64,000 bases of DNA. It comes from HGM13006 sp900757695. Lineage in GTDB: Bacteria; Bacillota; Clostridia; Oscillospirales; Oscillospiraceae. The position numbers were made by a program, and so were the translations under genes. Below, in pieces: positions 43,571 to 52,105 of the stretch (within the stretch, counting starts at the first letter, position 1; every line of letters starts with the position of its first letter). Under the pieces are notes generated by a model. The model was given only the letters and a program-made list of their open reading frames with translations. It did no database searches and was not told the DNA's origin. The DNA lies in assembly GCA_959607825.1 (NCBI GenBank), contig CAUHNW010000001.1, positions 62,001-126,000 of the forward strand, in the 5' to 3' direction.

Positions 43571-45405
43571 TCGTTTCTTCTGCCTCCTTTGAAAATACCG
43601 CAGCCAAAGTGATCGCACCGCAGGCAGCGGCTGGCCTCCTGACTGGCATCCTTGGCGGACATGGGCTTCTCCATCAGGTCAAAGTCATCCTTTCGCTCCG
43701 CCGCAGAGCGCTCGGTGAGGTTGACCCGTCCGCAGTATTTGTGATCCCGGAGACTCACCTCGGGGATCTCCACATCTACCGTGATCTGGTGATAATAGCC
43801 CAGATAGTTGTCGATGTTGGCCGCTGCCACCTTACCGGCTGCAATGGCCCGAATGGCGGTCTTGGGGCCGGTCACGCAGTCGCCACCGGCAAATACGCCC
43901 TCGGCATTATCCACCGCTGTCCAGTCCTGGGCATCAATGACCCCCCGCTTGATGGGGATGCCCTCCTCCGCAAAGTATTGGGTGTCAATGGACTGTCCCA
44001 CAGCCACCACCACCACATCGCAGGGGATCAGCTCCGGGCTGCGGCCACTGCCGATCACATCCGCCCGGCGGTCGTGGATCAGTCCCACCTGCTTTGGCTC
44101 TGTCCAGAGGCCCGTGACCTGTCCGTCCCGGTTCACTTCAATGCTCATGGGCGCATGGAGATCCAGCATTTCAGCGCCTTCTTCCAGCGCTCCCTGCACC
44201 TCTTCCGTCTGGGCTGTCATGTCCACCATTCTTCTCCGGTAGACAATGGAGACCTTTTCCGCACCGCACCGAATGGCACTGCGGGTACAGTCCATGGCCA
44301 CGTTGCCGCCGCCGACCACACAGACCCGTTTTCCCCGAAAGTCCGGCATGATGCCATCGCCAATGGCGCCCATCATATCTACTGCGGACAATACGCCCTC
44401 GGCATTTTCATTGGGGATGCCCAGCTTTTTATCATCGTGGGCACCAATGGAGATAAACACTGCGTCATACTGCGCCCGGAGCTCTTCCATGGAGATCATG
44501 CCCTCGCCACGGCCCACGCCGGTCTCCCGCCGCACCTCCACACCGGTGGAGAGGATGCAGTCGATATCCGCCTGAAGCCGCTCCCGGGGCAGCCGGTAGC
44601 CCGGAATGCCGTACCGGAGCATGCCGCCCAGATGTTTCCGCTTTTCAAAGATCGTACACTGATGGCCCATGAGCTGGAGATAGTAGGCCGCAGAGAGGCC
44701 CGAGGGGCCGCCGCCGATGATGGCGACCCGCTTGCCTGTGGACTCGGCGCACTTGGGTGCCGGCACTGTACCGGCAAAGTTCACCGCCGCCAGCTTCAGC
44801 CCCCGGATATTGATGGGCGCATCCAGCAGCGTCCGGCGGCAGCGGCTTTCGCAGGGATGCTCGCAAATCATAGCACAGGCCACCGGCAGCGGGTTGTCCT
44901 TGCGGATCAGCCGCACTGCGTCAGCATACCGCTCCTGCTCCACCAGCGCCACATAGCCGGGAATATCCACACCTGCGGGACAGCTAGCCACGCAGGGAAT
45001 GGACTGGGTCACAATGCTGGAGCAGTGGTGGTGCTGTACATGCTCCACATAGTCCTCCCAGCAGCCATCCAGACTTCTGAGCACCATTCTGGCCGCCTCA
45101 ACGCCCAATGCACAATCTGCGGAGTCTTCAATGATCCGGGCCGTGTTGCGAATCTGTTCCAGCGTCTCCATGGTAGCGGTATTGGACTGTACCTCATAGA
45201 TCATATTGGCGATCTGGGTCAGGCCAATACGGCATGGCACGCACTTTCCGCAGGTCTGGGCCCGACATAGCTTCAGAAACGCAGAGGTCAGATCCACAGG
45301 ACAGATTCCCGGAGGGCTGGCAATAATGCGGCGTTCCATATCCGTGTAGATGCCCTCCATGGTGGTCTGCACCCGGGACGCCGACTTGATGGTAAGTCTG
45401 CTCAT
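43564..45405 (-). CDS. GltD/NfnB-like NAD(P) flavoprotein with N-terminal NuoF-type 4Fe-4S domain
   Basis: This 613-residue protein begins with the iron-sulfur domain seen at the C-terminus of NuoF/HydB (RAQTCGKCVPCRIG near 46-59, ADCALG...). A glutamate-synthase small-subunit-like part follows: Cys-rich PCVASCPAGVDIPGY near 150, FAD site IIGGGPSGLSAAYYL near 228 and NAD(P) site VVGGGNVAMDC near 362. The end has CLRCDHFGCG. It should pass electrons between NAD(P)H and the hydrogenase encoded next. It replaces the usual HydB/HydC pair: the NADH-binding FMN domain of NuoF is absent. The start at 45405 follows GTGAGG. Whether it bifurcates electrons is open. Confidence 0.85.
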   Translation of the reverse strand: MSRLTIKSASRVQTTMEGIYTDMERRIIASPPGICPVDLTSAFLKLCRAQTCGKCVPCRIGLTQIANMIYEVQSNTATMETLEQIRNTARIIEDSADCALGVEAARMVLRSLDGCWEDYVEHVQHHHCSSIVTQSIPCVASCPAGVDIPGYVALVEQERYADAVRLIRKDNPLPVACAMICEHPCESRCRRTLLDAPINIRGLKLAAVNFAGTVPAPKCAESTGKRVAIIGGGPSGLSAAYYLQLMGHQCTIFEKRKHLGGMLRYGIPGYRLPRERLQADIDCILSTGVEVRRETGVGRGEGMISMEELRAQYDAVFISIGAHDDKKLGIPNENAEGVLSAVDMMGAIGDGIMPDFRGKRVCVVGGGNVAMDCTRSAIRCGAEKVSIVYRRRMVDMTAQTEEVQGALEEGAEMLDLHAPMSIEVNRDGQVTGLWTEPKQVGLIHDRRADVIGSGRSPELIPCDVVVVAVGQSIDTQYFAEEGIPIKRGVIDAQDWTAVDNAEGVFAGGDCVTGPKTAIRAIAAGKVAAANIDNYLGYYHQITVDVEIPEVSLRDHKYCGRVNLTERSAAERKDDFDLMEKPMSAKDASQEASRCLRCDHFGCGIFKGGRRNEW

Positions 45406-45517
45406 ATGTACCTCACTTTCGCCGCCGGTATGCGGCGCAGAATACAAATTTCCTTGCGATCCGCCCGAGGAGTCCCTCCTTACAGGCAGATCATTATATA
45501 TATTATATCAAACCCCC

Positions 45518-45545
45518 ATTCTATTTCCCTTGTGCATTTTGTCAA
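45518..45545 (-). promoter_or_regulatory. Promoter of the hydrogenase operon
   Basis: On the minus strand TTGACA (45545-45540), 16 bases and TAGAAT (45523-45518). An AT-rich TTGATATAATATATA stretch just downstream may add a second -10. Confidence 0.65.
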
Positions 45546-45646
45546 ACATCATCGCATTCTTTGTTCACTTTGTCAGGTTATTCTCCGTCAATTCGGATCA
45601 TTTCAGCCTTTCCGTTACGCCTTTGATACATTTCCGCCCACCACAC

Positions 45647-45675
45647 TTGAATGCCCCGCCGACCTATGATAAAAT
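45647..45675 (+). promoter_or_regulatory. Promoter of the moxR operon
   Basis: TTGAAT (45647-45652), 17 bases and TAAAAT (45670-45675). Transcription near 45682 agrees with a start codon at 45734. Confidence 0.6.
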
Positions 45676-45733
45676 AAAATGGATTGTGGGCAGATTTGCC
45701 CCAGTACCACCTATGAGAAAAGAGGTATACACT

Positions 45734-46663
45734 TTGAATTATGCAGAACAGGTACTTACCGAGGTACGCCGTGCCATTGTCGGTAAGGATGATATGATCT
45801 TAAAAACATTTCTCACCATGCTGGCAGGCGGACATCTGCTGCTGGAGGACAAGCCCGGCGTAGGAAAGACCACGCTGGCCGTTGCTTTTTCCCGGGCCCT
45901 GCAGCTCAACTATCGGCGCATGCAGTTTACCCCGGACGTGATGCCCACCGATGTCACCGGTTTCACCGTATATAATAAGGAAAAGGGCACCACAGAATAT
46001 CAGGAGGGTGCGATCCTCTGCAACCTCTTTCTGGCAGACGAGCTCAACCGGGCATCCTCCCGGACTCAGGCTGCACTGCTGGAGGCCATGGAGGAAGGTC
46101 AGGTAACCGTCGATGGCGTTACCCATCCCCTGCCCCGGCCCTTTATGGTCATTGCGGCCCAGAACCCCTATGGCTCCTCCGGCACGCAGCTGCTGCCGGA
46201 TTCTCAGATGGATCGCTTTATGATGCGCCTGACCATGGGTTATCCTGCACCGGAAAATGAGCTGGAGCTTTTGCGCCGGAAGCAGAGCTGCAACCCGCTG
46301 GATACCATTACCGCTGTGGCCGATCAGGGGATCATTGCCGCCATTCAGGACAAGGTGGCCGCCACCTATGCCTCTGATGATATCTTCAAATATATCGTCC
46401 GGCTCATTACCGCCACCCGAAACCACCCGGATCTCCGTCAGGGCGCATCGCCCCGGGCCTCGGTGGCACTGGCCTCCATGAGCCGTGCCGTGGCATGGGT
46501 ACAGGGCCGGGATTATGTGATCCCCGCCGATGTGCAGTTTATCTTCACCGACACAGTGGCCCATCGGCTGCTGCTGACCCGTCAGGCCGAGCAGGATCAA
46601 AAGAATGCCCGGGATATCTGCAACGGCATTCTCCATAAGGTTCCTGCCCCCAAGATCAAGTGA
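45734..46663 (+). CDS. MoxR-family AAA+ ATPase
   Basis: This 309-residue ATPase has Walker A DKPGVGKTTLA near residue 36, Walker B LFLADELNRASSRTQAALLEAMEE near 98, sensor 1 VIAAQNPYGSSGTQLLPDSQMDRF and a C-terminal ATPase lid with RQGASPRASVAL. MoxR proteins act as chaperones that assemble or activate partner complexes, usually with DUF58/VWA proteins, and here the next two genes are DUF58 and transglutaminase. A TTG start at 45734 is preferred because AAAGAGGT lies 8 bases upstream; an ATG at 45713 in frame has no ribosome site. Confidence 0.9.
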   Translation: MNYAEQVLTEVRRAIVGKDDMILKTFLTMLAGGHLLLEDKPGVGKTTLAVAFSRALQLNYRRMQFTPDVMPTDVTGFTVYNKEKGTTEYQEGAILCNLFLADELNRASSRTQAALLEAMEEGQVTVDGVTHPLPRPFMVIAAQNPYGSSGTQLLPDSQMDRFMMRLTMGYPAPENELELLRRKQSCNPLDTITAVADQGIIAAIQDKVAATYASDDIFKYIVRLITATRNHPDLRQGASPRASVALASMSRAVAWVQGRDYVIPADVQFIFTDTVAHRLLLTRQAEQDQKNARDICNGILHKVPAPKIK

Positions 46664-46670
46664 GGCGTCT

Positions 46671-47615
46671 ATGCTGAAAAACCGTATTGTCTATCTGGCA
46701 ATGCTGCTGGTGCTGTGCCTGTTCCGCATTGCCTATACGGGGTATGTAGCCGGTATGCTGCTGGTGATGGCGCTGATTCTGCCCATTTTTTCATGGCTCA
46801 TCAGCCTGCCCGGGGCCCTCTATACGCAGGCGCTGCTGACCGTGCCGGATCAGGTCATCCGCGGCGGGGAAGCCACCCTGACGCTGACCCTGCGGCAGAG
46901 CCGGCTGTTTGCCACCGGCCCGGTTCGCGGCAAGCTCCGCACCACCAGTATGGTCACGGGGCAGGTGCAGAAGATCCGTCTGAAAAGCGTATACGATGGC
47001 TTTCCGCTGGACACCTCCCACTGCTGCCAGTACGAATGCTCTCTAAAGGGTCTGCGGATTCTGGACCTCATGGGACTGCTCCCCATGCCGGTAAAAAAAG
47101 TCGCTCCGGTCACTGTGACCGTTGTGCCCTTCCCGGCGGAGCCGCCGGAGCACCCCGACTGGTCCATGGGCTCACAGCTCATTGCCCGGCCCTTCACCGG
47201 CGGCGGCAATCCCTATGATCTGCGGGAGTACCGCACCGGCGACACGCTCCGATCCATCCACTGGAAAAAGAGCGCCGCTCTGGATAAGACCGTTGTCCGG
47301 GATACGCTGGAGCCGGTGGAACGCATTGCCTCCATCTGGCTGGACTGGCCCGCAGACCCCGATGGCCGGGATCTCGCCCTGGATCAGCTGGCATGGTGTA
47401 TCATATACCTCAAGCAGAACAATGCCGGACTTCAGCTGCTGTGGCTGGATGCAGCTGGCAAGACCCAGCAGATTCTTGCGCTTCAGGGGCAGCTGGACGA
47501 TGTGATCATCAAAATGCTTGCACAGCCCGCCGGTCAGAAGGCCGGCGCCGGGCTTATGCGCCCCGGTGAGATTTTGCTTTCCGCCGGTGTCGGAGGGGAG
47601 GCGAAGCACCCGTGA
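46671..47615 (+). CDS. DUF58 domain membrane protein
   Basis: This 314-residue protein has two hydrophobic helices at about residues 5-50, a beta-rich middle (VRGKLRTTSMV..., FPLDTSH) and the DUF58 core NPYDLREYRTGDTLRSIHWKKSA near 180-205. DUF58 proteins accompany MoxR ATPases and transglutaminases in a widespread but poorly understood envelope-linked system. The ATG comes 7 bases after the moxR stop, and its own stop overlaps the GTG of the next gene. Confidence 0.9.
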   Translation: MLKNRIVYLAMLLVLCLFRIAYTGYVAGMLLVMALILPIFSWLISLPGALYTQALLTVPDQVIRGGEATLTLTLRQSRLFATGPVRGKLRTTSMVTGQVQKIRLKSVYDGFPLDTSHCCQYECSLKGLRILDLMGLLPMPVKKVAPVTVTVVPFPAEPPEHPDWSMGSQLIARPFTGGGNPYDLREYRTGDTLRSIHWKKSAALDKTVVRDTLEPVERIASIWLDWPADPDGRDLALDQLAWCIIYLKQNNAGLQLLWLDAAGKTQQILALQGQLDDVIIKMLAQPAGQKAGAGLMRPGEILLSAGVGGEAKHP

Positions 47616-49846
47616 TAAAGAATCTCCCCAAGTTGCTGATCAGCACGCTGCTGGCCGCCATGGGAACGCTGGGTACGATTTTTTCTTTTACCTCTGCGTT
47701 TTCCATTTCATTCTCTCTTCCCGTAGTCAGTCTGGTATGCCTGGCGGCATCTCTGATCTTCACCTTTTGCTTTATGCACAAAAAGGCCCTGTGGGTCTTG
47801 ATTCCAGCCATATTGGCCGTGGGCGCAGCAGCGCTGTTTACAGAGCTGTTTTCTTCCATGTCCCCCACCTTTGTGCAGCTGGTTCATGATATTCTGAGCC
47901 GTTTTTCCACCGCCTACCCCAATTTCTCTTTTGTGATTCCTGCGGCGCCGGATCCATCCCTGCCCCAGAGCACCACACTGTTTTTCTCCGTAGTGGCCGT
48001 CCTTTTGACGGTCTGGATCGCATGGGGTGTGGGCTACCGCTCCTGCCTGATCACCGTGGCGGGCACACTGCCGTTTTTGCTGATCTGCGTCATCATTAAC
48101 GACACCCCGCCCCATGCCACTCCGCTGGTAATGCTCCTGACCGTATGGGTCACGGTACTCCTGAGCCGGGAGCGGCCCGGCGAGCCCGCCTCCATGGATG
48201 CACTGCGCACCGGCCTCATCATGATGGCTGTAGTGCTGCTGCTGGGCGTCATCGGTATTGCCTATCCCAAGGATGACACCAGAAATGAGCAACTGCCCCA
48301 GCTGCTGCAAAGTATTCTGGATCAGCTGCCCGGCCCCATGCAGAATGCGCTGTCCCGGGACACCAAGGGAGCCATTTCTGATGATCTGGGGGCAGACACC
48401 GCAAAGACGCTGGATCTCACCCAACAGGGCACCCGCCAGCGTAAGGATACGGTGATGCTACAGATCAGCGCCACCCAGTCCGGCCCCCTCTATCTGCGGG
48501 GTGCCGCAAAAGATATCTACACCGGCACCAGCTGGGAATCCAGCGATGAGGCAACCCAGGCTCAGAGCGTCTATGCACAGACCTCCCTTGGTACTGCCTT
48601 CGGCTCGGACAGTCAGGCTGCGGTGCAGATCGAGAATCTGAAGGAAAGCGCCTCTGTGCTCTTTGCCCCCTATGGCTACATCAGCTGTACCAGCGCCGAG
48701 GATATCCTCAGTGATCTTCGGATCAATATCAATGAAGACGATTATGTCGTTTATTACTGGCCCGGTGTCCGCTCGCTGGACATCACCACCTCCAGCTACG
48801 CCAATGCCGACTATGACCAGTACGTGCAGGATCACTGTCTCCAGCTTCCCGAGGATACCCGACAGGAACTCTATAATCTGGCGCTGGAATACGGCTATGA
48901 GCCGGATATGTCCACCGCCCAGACCGTGGCGTGGGTCGCCGAGTTTGTGCGAAATATCGGCACCTATAAGCTCAATGTCTCCCGGCAGCCGGTGAATTTT
49001 GACTTTGCCCTGTATTTTCTGGAGCAAAGTCAGGAGGGCTACTGTGTCCATTTTGCTACTGCCGCCGCAGTGATGTACCGTGCACTGGGGATTCCCTCCC
49101 GTTACGCCTCCGGCTACCGGGTCACGGTCACCGATGACAGTATGGTGACAGATGTCACCGATCAGGACACCCATGCATGGGCTGAGATCTATCTCAGCGG
49201 ACTGGGCTGGATCCCCATTGAGGCAACGCCCGGCTTTGGCGAGACCTCCATGCTCCCCGAGCTGGAGCAGGATGTGGAAACGCCCCCTGCACAGACTCCC
49301 TCTCCCACGCCGGAGCCCATGGAAAGTGTAGCGGAGCCTGCCGGCCCCTCTGAGGCTGCCGTTCCCTCTCCTTCTCCGGAAGGTACCGGAGACAGCAGTC
49401 AGCAGGAATCTTCCCCCAGCCCCTCGCCCTCCCCAGTATCCGGAGGCAGTCAGATCCGAAAGGTCGGCTCTCGTATTCTTTTGGCCCTTGTGATTGCGAT
49501 TCCGGTTCTTCTGCTGCTTACCGCTTTGACGTTGGCCATACGCAGACTGATCCTGCGCCGCAGACGCAGACATGCCGTGTATACCGCTAATCCCAATCAG
49601 GCCGTGCTGAACCTCTGGCTCTATGCCCAGCAGCTGGCACTGTGGGGCGCTTCTCTCACAGAGGAGCAGGAGGCACTGGCACTAAAAGCCAAATTCAGTC
49701 AGCACACCATTACCCCGGAAGAGCTGGAGCCCTACCGTCAGAGCATCCTTGACATGGCTCGGCTTACACCGCTGACGCTGACCCGCTGGAAGCGCTTTTC
49801 TTTCAAGTGGCTCCATGGTCTTGACTGGAAAGAGCCACGAAAATGA
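47612..49846 (+). CDS. Membrane transglutaminase-like protein of the MoxR/DUF58 system
   Basis: This 744-residue protein has about six or seven N-terminal membrane helices (1-225), a large outer part with the transglutaminase/protease core, a Pro/Ser/Thr/Glu-rich stalk (about 555-610), another membrane helix near 625-645 and a basic cytoplasmic tail. Core residues are the Cys of GYCVHFATAAAVMYRALGIPSRYASG near 476 and the His of DTHAWAEIY near 519. The third position reads WIPIEATPGF, with Glu where Asp is usual. The GTG start overlaps the DUF58 stop (GTGA). The role in crosslinking or cleaving surface proteins is inferred. Confidence 0.88.
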   Translation: MIKNLPKLLISTLLAAMGTLGTIFSFTSAFSISFSLPVVSLVCLAASLIFTFCFMHKKALWVLIPAILAVGAAALFTELFSSMSPTFVQLVHDILSRFSTAYPNFSFVIPAAPDPSLPQSTTLFFSVVAVLLTVWIAWGVGYRSCLITVAGTLPFLLICVIINDTPPHATPLVMLLTVWVTVLLSRERPGEPASMDALRTGLIMMAVVLLLGVIGIAYPKDDTRNEQLPQLLQSILDQLPGPMQNALSRDTKGAISDDLGADTAKTLDLTQQGTRQRKDTVMLQISATQSGPLYLRGAAKDIYTGTSWESSDEATQAQSVYAQTSLGTAFGSDSQAAVQIENLKESASVLFAPYGYISCTSAEDILSDLRININEDDYVVYYWPGVRSLDITTSSYANADYDQYVQDHCLQLPEDTRQELYNLALEYGYEPDMSTAQTVAWVAEFVRNIGTYKLNVSRQPVNFDFALYFLEQSQEGYCVHFATAAAVMYRALGIPSRYASGYRVTVTDDSMVTDVTDQDTHAWAEIYLSGLGWIPIEATPGFGETSMLPELEQDVETPPAQTPSPTPEPMESVAEPAGPSEAAVPSPSPEGTGDSSQQESSPSPSPSPVSGGSQIRKVGSRILLALVIAIPVLLLLTALTLAIRRLILRRRRRHAVYTANPNQAVLNLWLYAQQLALWGASLTEEQEALALKAKFSQHTITPEELEPYRQSILDMARLTPLTLTRWKRFSFKWLHGLDWKEPRK

Positions 49847-49852
49847 TCAACC

Positions 49853-49905
49853 GAACCCGCTGCGGCATCGGAGCTCTTCCGATCCTGCGGCGGTTCCATT
49901 TTTCT
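49853..49905 (+). terminator. Terminator of the moxR operon
   Basis: An imperfect stem, GAACCCGCTGCGGCATCGGA against TCCGATCCTGCGGCGGTTC, with a 5-base loop is followed by CATTTTTC. It starts 7 bases after the stop. Confidence 0.75.
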
Positions 49906-49937
49906 TATCGTTTTTGCAATATATCCCTTTCTTTTTC

Positions 49938-49946
49938 CGTCTATTA
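49938..49946 (+). promoter_or_regulatory. Possible ECF -10 element before sigma paralogue 2
   Basis: CGTCTATTA lies 32 bases before the ATG and matches CGCCTAGTA before sigma paralogue 1 in 7 of 9 positions at nearly the same distance. No clear -35 is visible. Weak call. Confidence 0.3.
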
Positions 49947-49978
49947 GAATGAAGTCCCTTTGTGAGAGGAGAAATACC

Positions 49979-50539
49979 ATGGAAGACGAAGAGATCTACC
50001 AGCTATACTGGAAACGCAGTGAGCAGGCCATTGTGGCCACCCATGAAAAATATGGCGGCTGGTGTCGCGGCATCGCATACCGGATTCTCCACACCCTGGA
50101 GGAAACCGACGAATGCGTATCCGACACCTACTTCACCGTCTGGAATAAGATCCCGCCGCAAAAGCCCTCGGTATTCCGGGCATGGATCGGACGGATCACC
50201 CGAAATCTGGCGCTGGATCGCTATCGTGCCCTGACAGCTCAGAAGCGTGGGGGCAGCGAAACCCAGCTGGTGCTGGAGGAGCTTCAGGAGTGTGTCTCCG
50301 GCACTCCCACCCCCCAAGAGGCGCTGGACGCCAAGGAGGTGACCCGGGTAATCCGTGCGTTTTTGGCACGTCAGCCGGAAGACAAGCGGAATATCTTCCT
50401 CCGCCGCTACTGGCATATGAGCTCCATCCGGGAAATTGCCGCCGCCTATTCCATCAGCGAGAGCAAGGTGACCTCGATCCTGCACCGGCAGCGGAAGCAG
50501 CTTCGGGCCATGATGGAGAAAGAAGGTGTCGCTCTGTGA
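49979..50539 (+). CDS. ECF-type RNA polymerase sigma factor (paralogue 2)
   Basis: This 186-residue sigma factor has the same length as paralogue 1. Region 2 covers ETDECVSDTYFTVWNKIPPQKPSVFRAWIGRITRNLALDRYRA (about 42-83). Region 4 covers FLRRYWHMSSIREIAAAYSISESKVTSILHRQRKQLR (about 140-176). GAGAGGAG precedes the ATG at 49979. The stop overlaps the GTG of the serpin-bearing membrane protein (GTGA), the same gene order as the other sigma module. It should direct polymerase to a small regulon when released, probably by its membrane partner. Confidence 0.9.
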   Translation: MEDEEIYQLYWKRSEQAIVATHEKYGGWCRGIAYRILHTLEETDECVSDTYFTVWNKIPPQKPSVFRAWIGRITRNLALDRYRALTAQKRGGSETQLVLEELQECVSGTPTPQEALDAKEVTRVIRAFLARQPEDKRNIFLRRYWHMSSIREIAAAYSISESKVTSILHRQRKQLRAMMEKEGVAL

Positions 50540-52053
50540 CCTCCTTTGAACTGTTGAAGCTGCTGGGCAATGCCCAAGATTCCTATATTATGGACTCCCG
50601 AAAGCGCCCCCGCAAAGCAGCAAAGCCGCCTGTCCTCCGCATTGCAGCTCTGGCCGCCTGTGCCGCCCTGGTGATCGCAGCCGGCGGTACCGTCCTCTAT
50701 CTGAAGCCATGGGCTTCCAGCGCCCCCACCCATGGGAGTGAAACACTGGGCACTGCTCCTTCCGCCGCAATATCCGAAGACAGCACGGGAGAAGACCTGC
50801 CTACCGCAGCCCCATCCTCTGCCGCTATGCCGGAGAGCATTACCCTGCTGGCCGCCGCCGAACCTCCCGCACCGCCCCAGACGGATGAGGAAGCCAGCCA
50901 GAACTGGTCGGCCAACGCCATCAGCGATGACACCCGCTATGCGGTCAACGCCTTTTCCTACCGGCTGGCCGCCAAGGCGCTTTCCGGACAGGAAACGAGT
51001 CAGTGCATCTCTCCCCTGAGCCTCTATGAAGCGCTTTCTGTCCTTGCCAGCGGCGCAGAGGGCAGCACCAAGGATCAGCTGCTGAGCCTCTTGGGGCAAA
51101 GCGACACCGACACGCTGGTGGAAGAATCCGGAAAGCTCTATCGGGTCAATCAGAAGGATCTTGGCCCCGATTTACTGAAAACCGCCAACTCCCTGTGGCT
51201 GGACGAAAAGCAGGATACCGGTACGTCTGTGGGCTATCATCAGGACTGGGTCATGTCCGCAGCCGCCAATCTCTACTGCGATGTCTATGCCGCAGACTTT
51301 GGCACCGAGGATACCGCACAGGCACTGGGGCTGTGGATCAGCCAGCACACCGGCGGGATCATGGACAGCGCACTCCAGAATCTCTCCCTTCCCGCAGACA
51401 CTGCAATGGCCATTGTCAATACCGTTTGGTATCAGGCTCAGTGGCATGATGAATTTGATGCAGAAAAAACAACATCGGATTCCTTCACCACAGCCTCCGG
51501 CGAAGCTGTCACCTGTGACTATATGCATATGACACAAAGCTCCGGCAGCGCTGTTGTAACAGACAGCTATATCAAATCCAGCATCCATCTCAGTACCGGG
51601 TCCATGTATTTTGTACTTCCCGGCGACGGTGTCAGTGTGGAAGACCTGCTGCAGGAGGACACCCTGTGGGAGATTTTTGAAAACAACGACTATACTGACG
51701 CACAAATCCAGTGGAGTATCCCGAAGTTCGAAACCGACACCATGGCGGACTACGCAGATACACTGAAGGCTATGGGTCTTACGGATGCGTTCTTCGATGG
51801 CAGCCCGGACTTTTCCGGTATTGCGGATTCCGCCCTGTATCTGTCTCAGGCCCTGCAGGGCACCCATATTTCCATCAATGAGCAGGGGATCGAGGCCTCC
51901 GGCTTTACTGCGCTGGAAGGTGAGGCTGCCTCCGCACCGAATGATGATCCGGAGATCATTGAAATGAACCTGAATCGTCCCTTCCTCTACCTCATCACCT
52001 CCGACAGCGGCACCCCTCTGTTTATCGGCGTAGTTCGAACCCCTGTCGAATAA
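50536..52053 (+). CDS. Single-pass membrane protein: sigma-interacting-type N-terminus plus serpin domain
   Basis: This 505-residue protein has a cytoplasmic N-terminus (FELLKLLGNAQDSYIMDS at 4-21), a membrane helix at about 35-56, an Ala/Pro/Ser/Glu-rich linker to about 130 and a full serpin domain to the end. Serpin hallmarks are ISPLSLYEALSVLASGAEGSTKDQ near 157, ANSLWLDEK, NTVWYQAQWHDEF near 295, IQWSIPKFETD near 394 and the reactive-loop hinge NEQGIEASGFT near 448 with NRPFLYLI after it. Counting from the hinge Gly451 as P15, the bait bond is Ala465-Ser466, pointing to an elastase- or subtilisin-like protease. The GTG start overlaps the ECF sigma stop, and the first 50 residues match the glycosidase protein at 39963. 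Confidence 0.85.
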   Translation: MTSFELLKLLGNAQDSYIMDSRKRPRKAAKPPVLRIAALAACAALVIAAGGTVLYLKPWASSAPTHGSETLGTAPSAAISEDSTGEDLPTAAPSSAAMPESITLLAAAEPPAPPQTDEEASQNWSANAISDDTRYAVNAFSYRLAAKALSGQETSQCISPLSLYEALSVLASGAEGSTKDQLLSLLGQSDTDTLVEESGKLYRVNQKDLGPDLLKTANSLWLDEKQDTGTSVGYHQDWVMSAAANLYCDVYAADFGTEDTAQALGLWISQHTGGIMDSALQNLSLPADTAMAIVNTVWYQAQWHDEFDAEKTTSDSFTTASGEAVTCDYMHMTQSSGSAVVTDSYIKSSIHLSTGSMYFVLPGDGVSVEDLLQEDTLWEIFENNDYTDAQIQWSIPKFETDTMADYADTLKAMGLTDAFFDGSPDFSGIADSALYLSQALQGTHISINEQGIEASGFTALEGEAASAPNDDPEIIEMNLNRPFLYLITSDSGTPLFIGVVRTPVE

Positions 52054-52056
52054 GCA

Positions 52057-52096
52057 AAAAAGTTGTCCCAGTCCGTTCGGGCCGGGACAACTTTTT
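52057..52096. terminator. Bidirectional terminator between the serpin and ANTAR genes
   Basis: AAAAAGTTGTCCC and GGGACAACTTTTT form a perfect 13-bp stem; the 14-base loop can pair further. A and T runs on both sides serve two convergent genes. Confidence 0.9.
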
Positions 52097-52105
52097 ATTC
52101 AAGCA

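Noticed and set aside
49914..49950. A housekeeping promoter TTGCAA ... TAGAAT before sigma paralogue 2
   Set aside because: The spacer would be 25 bases, too long for a sigma-A promoter.
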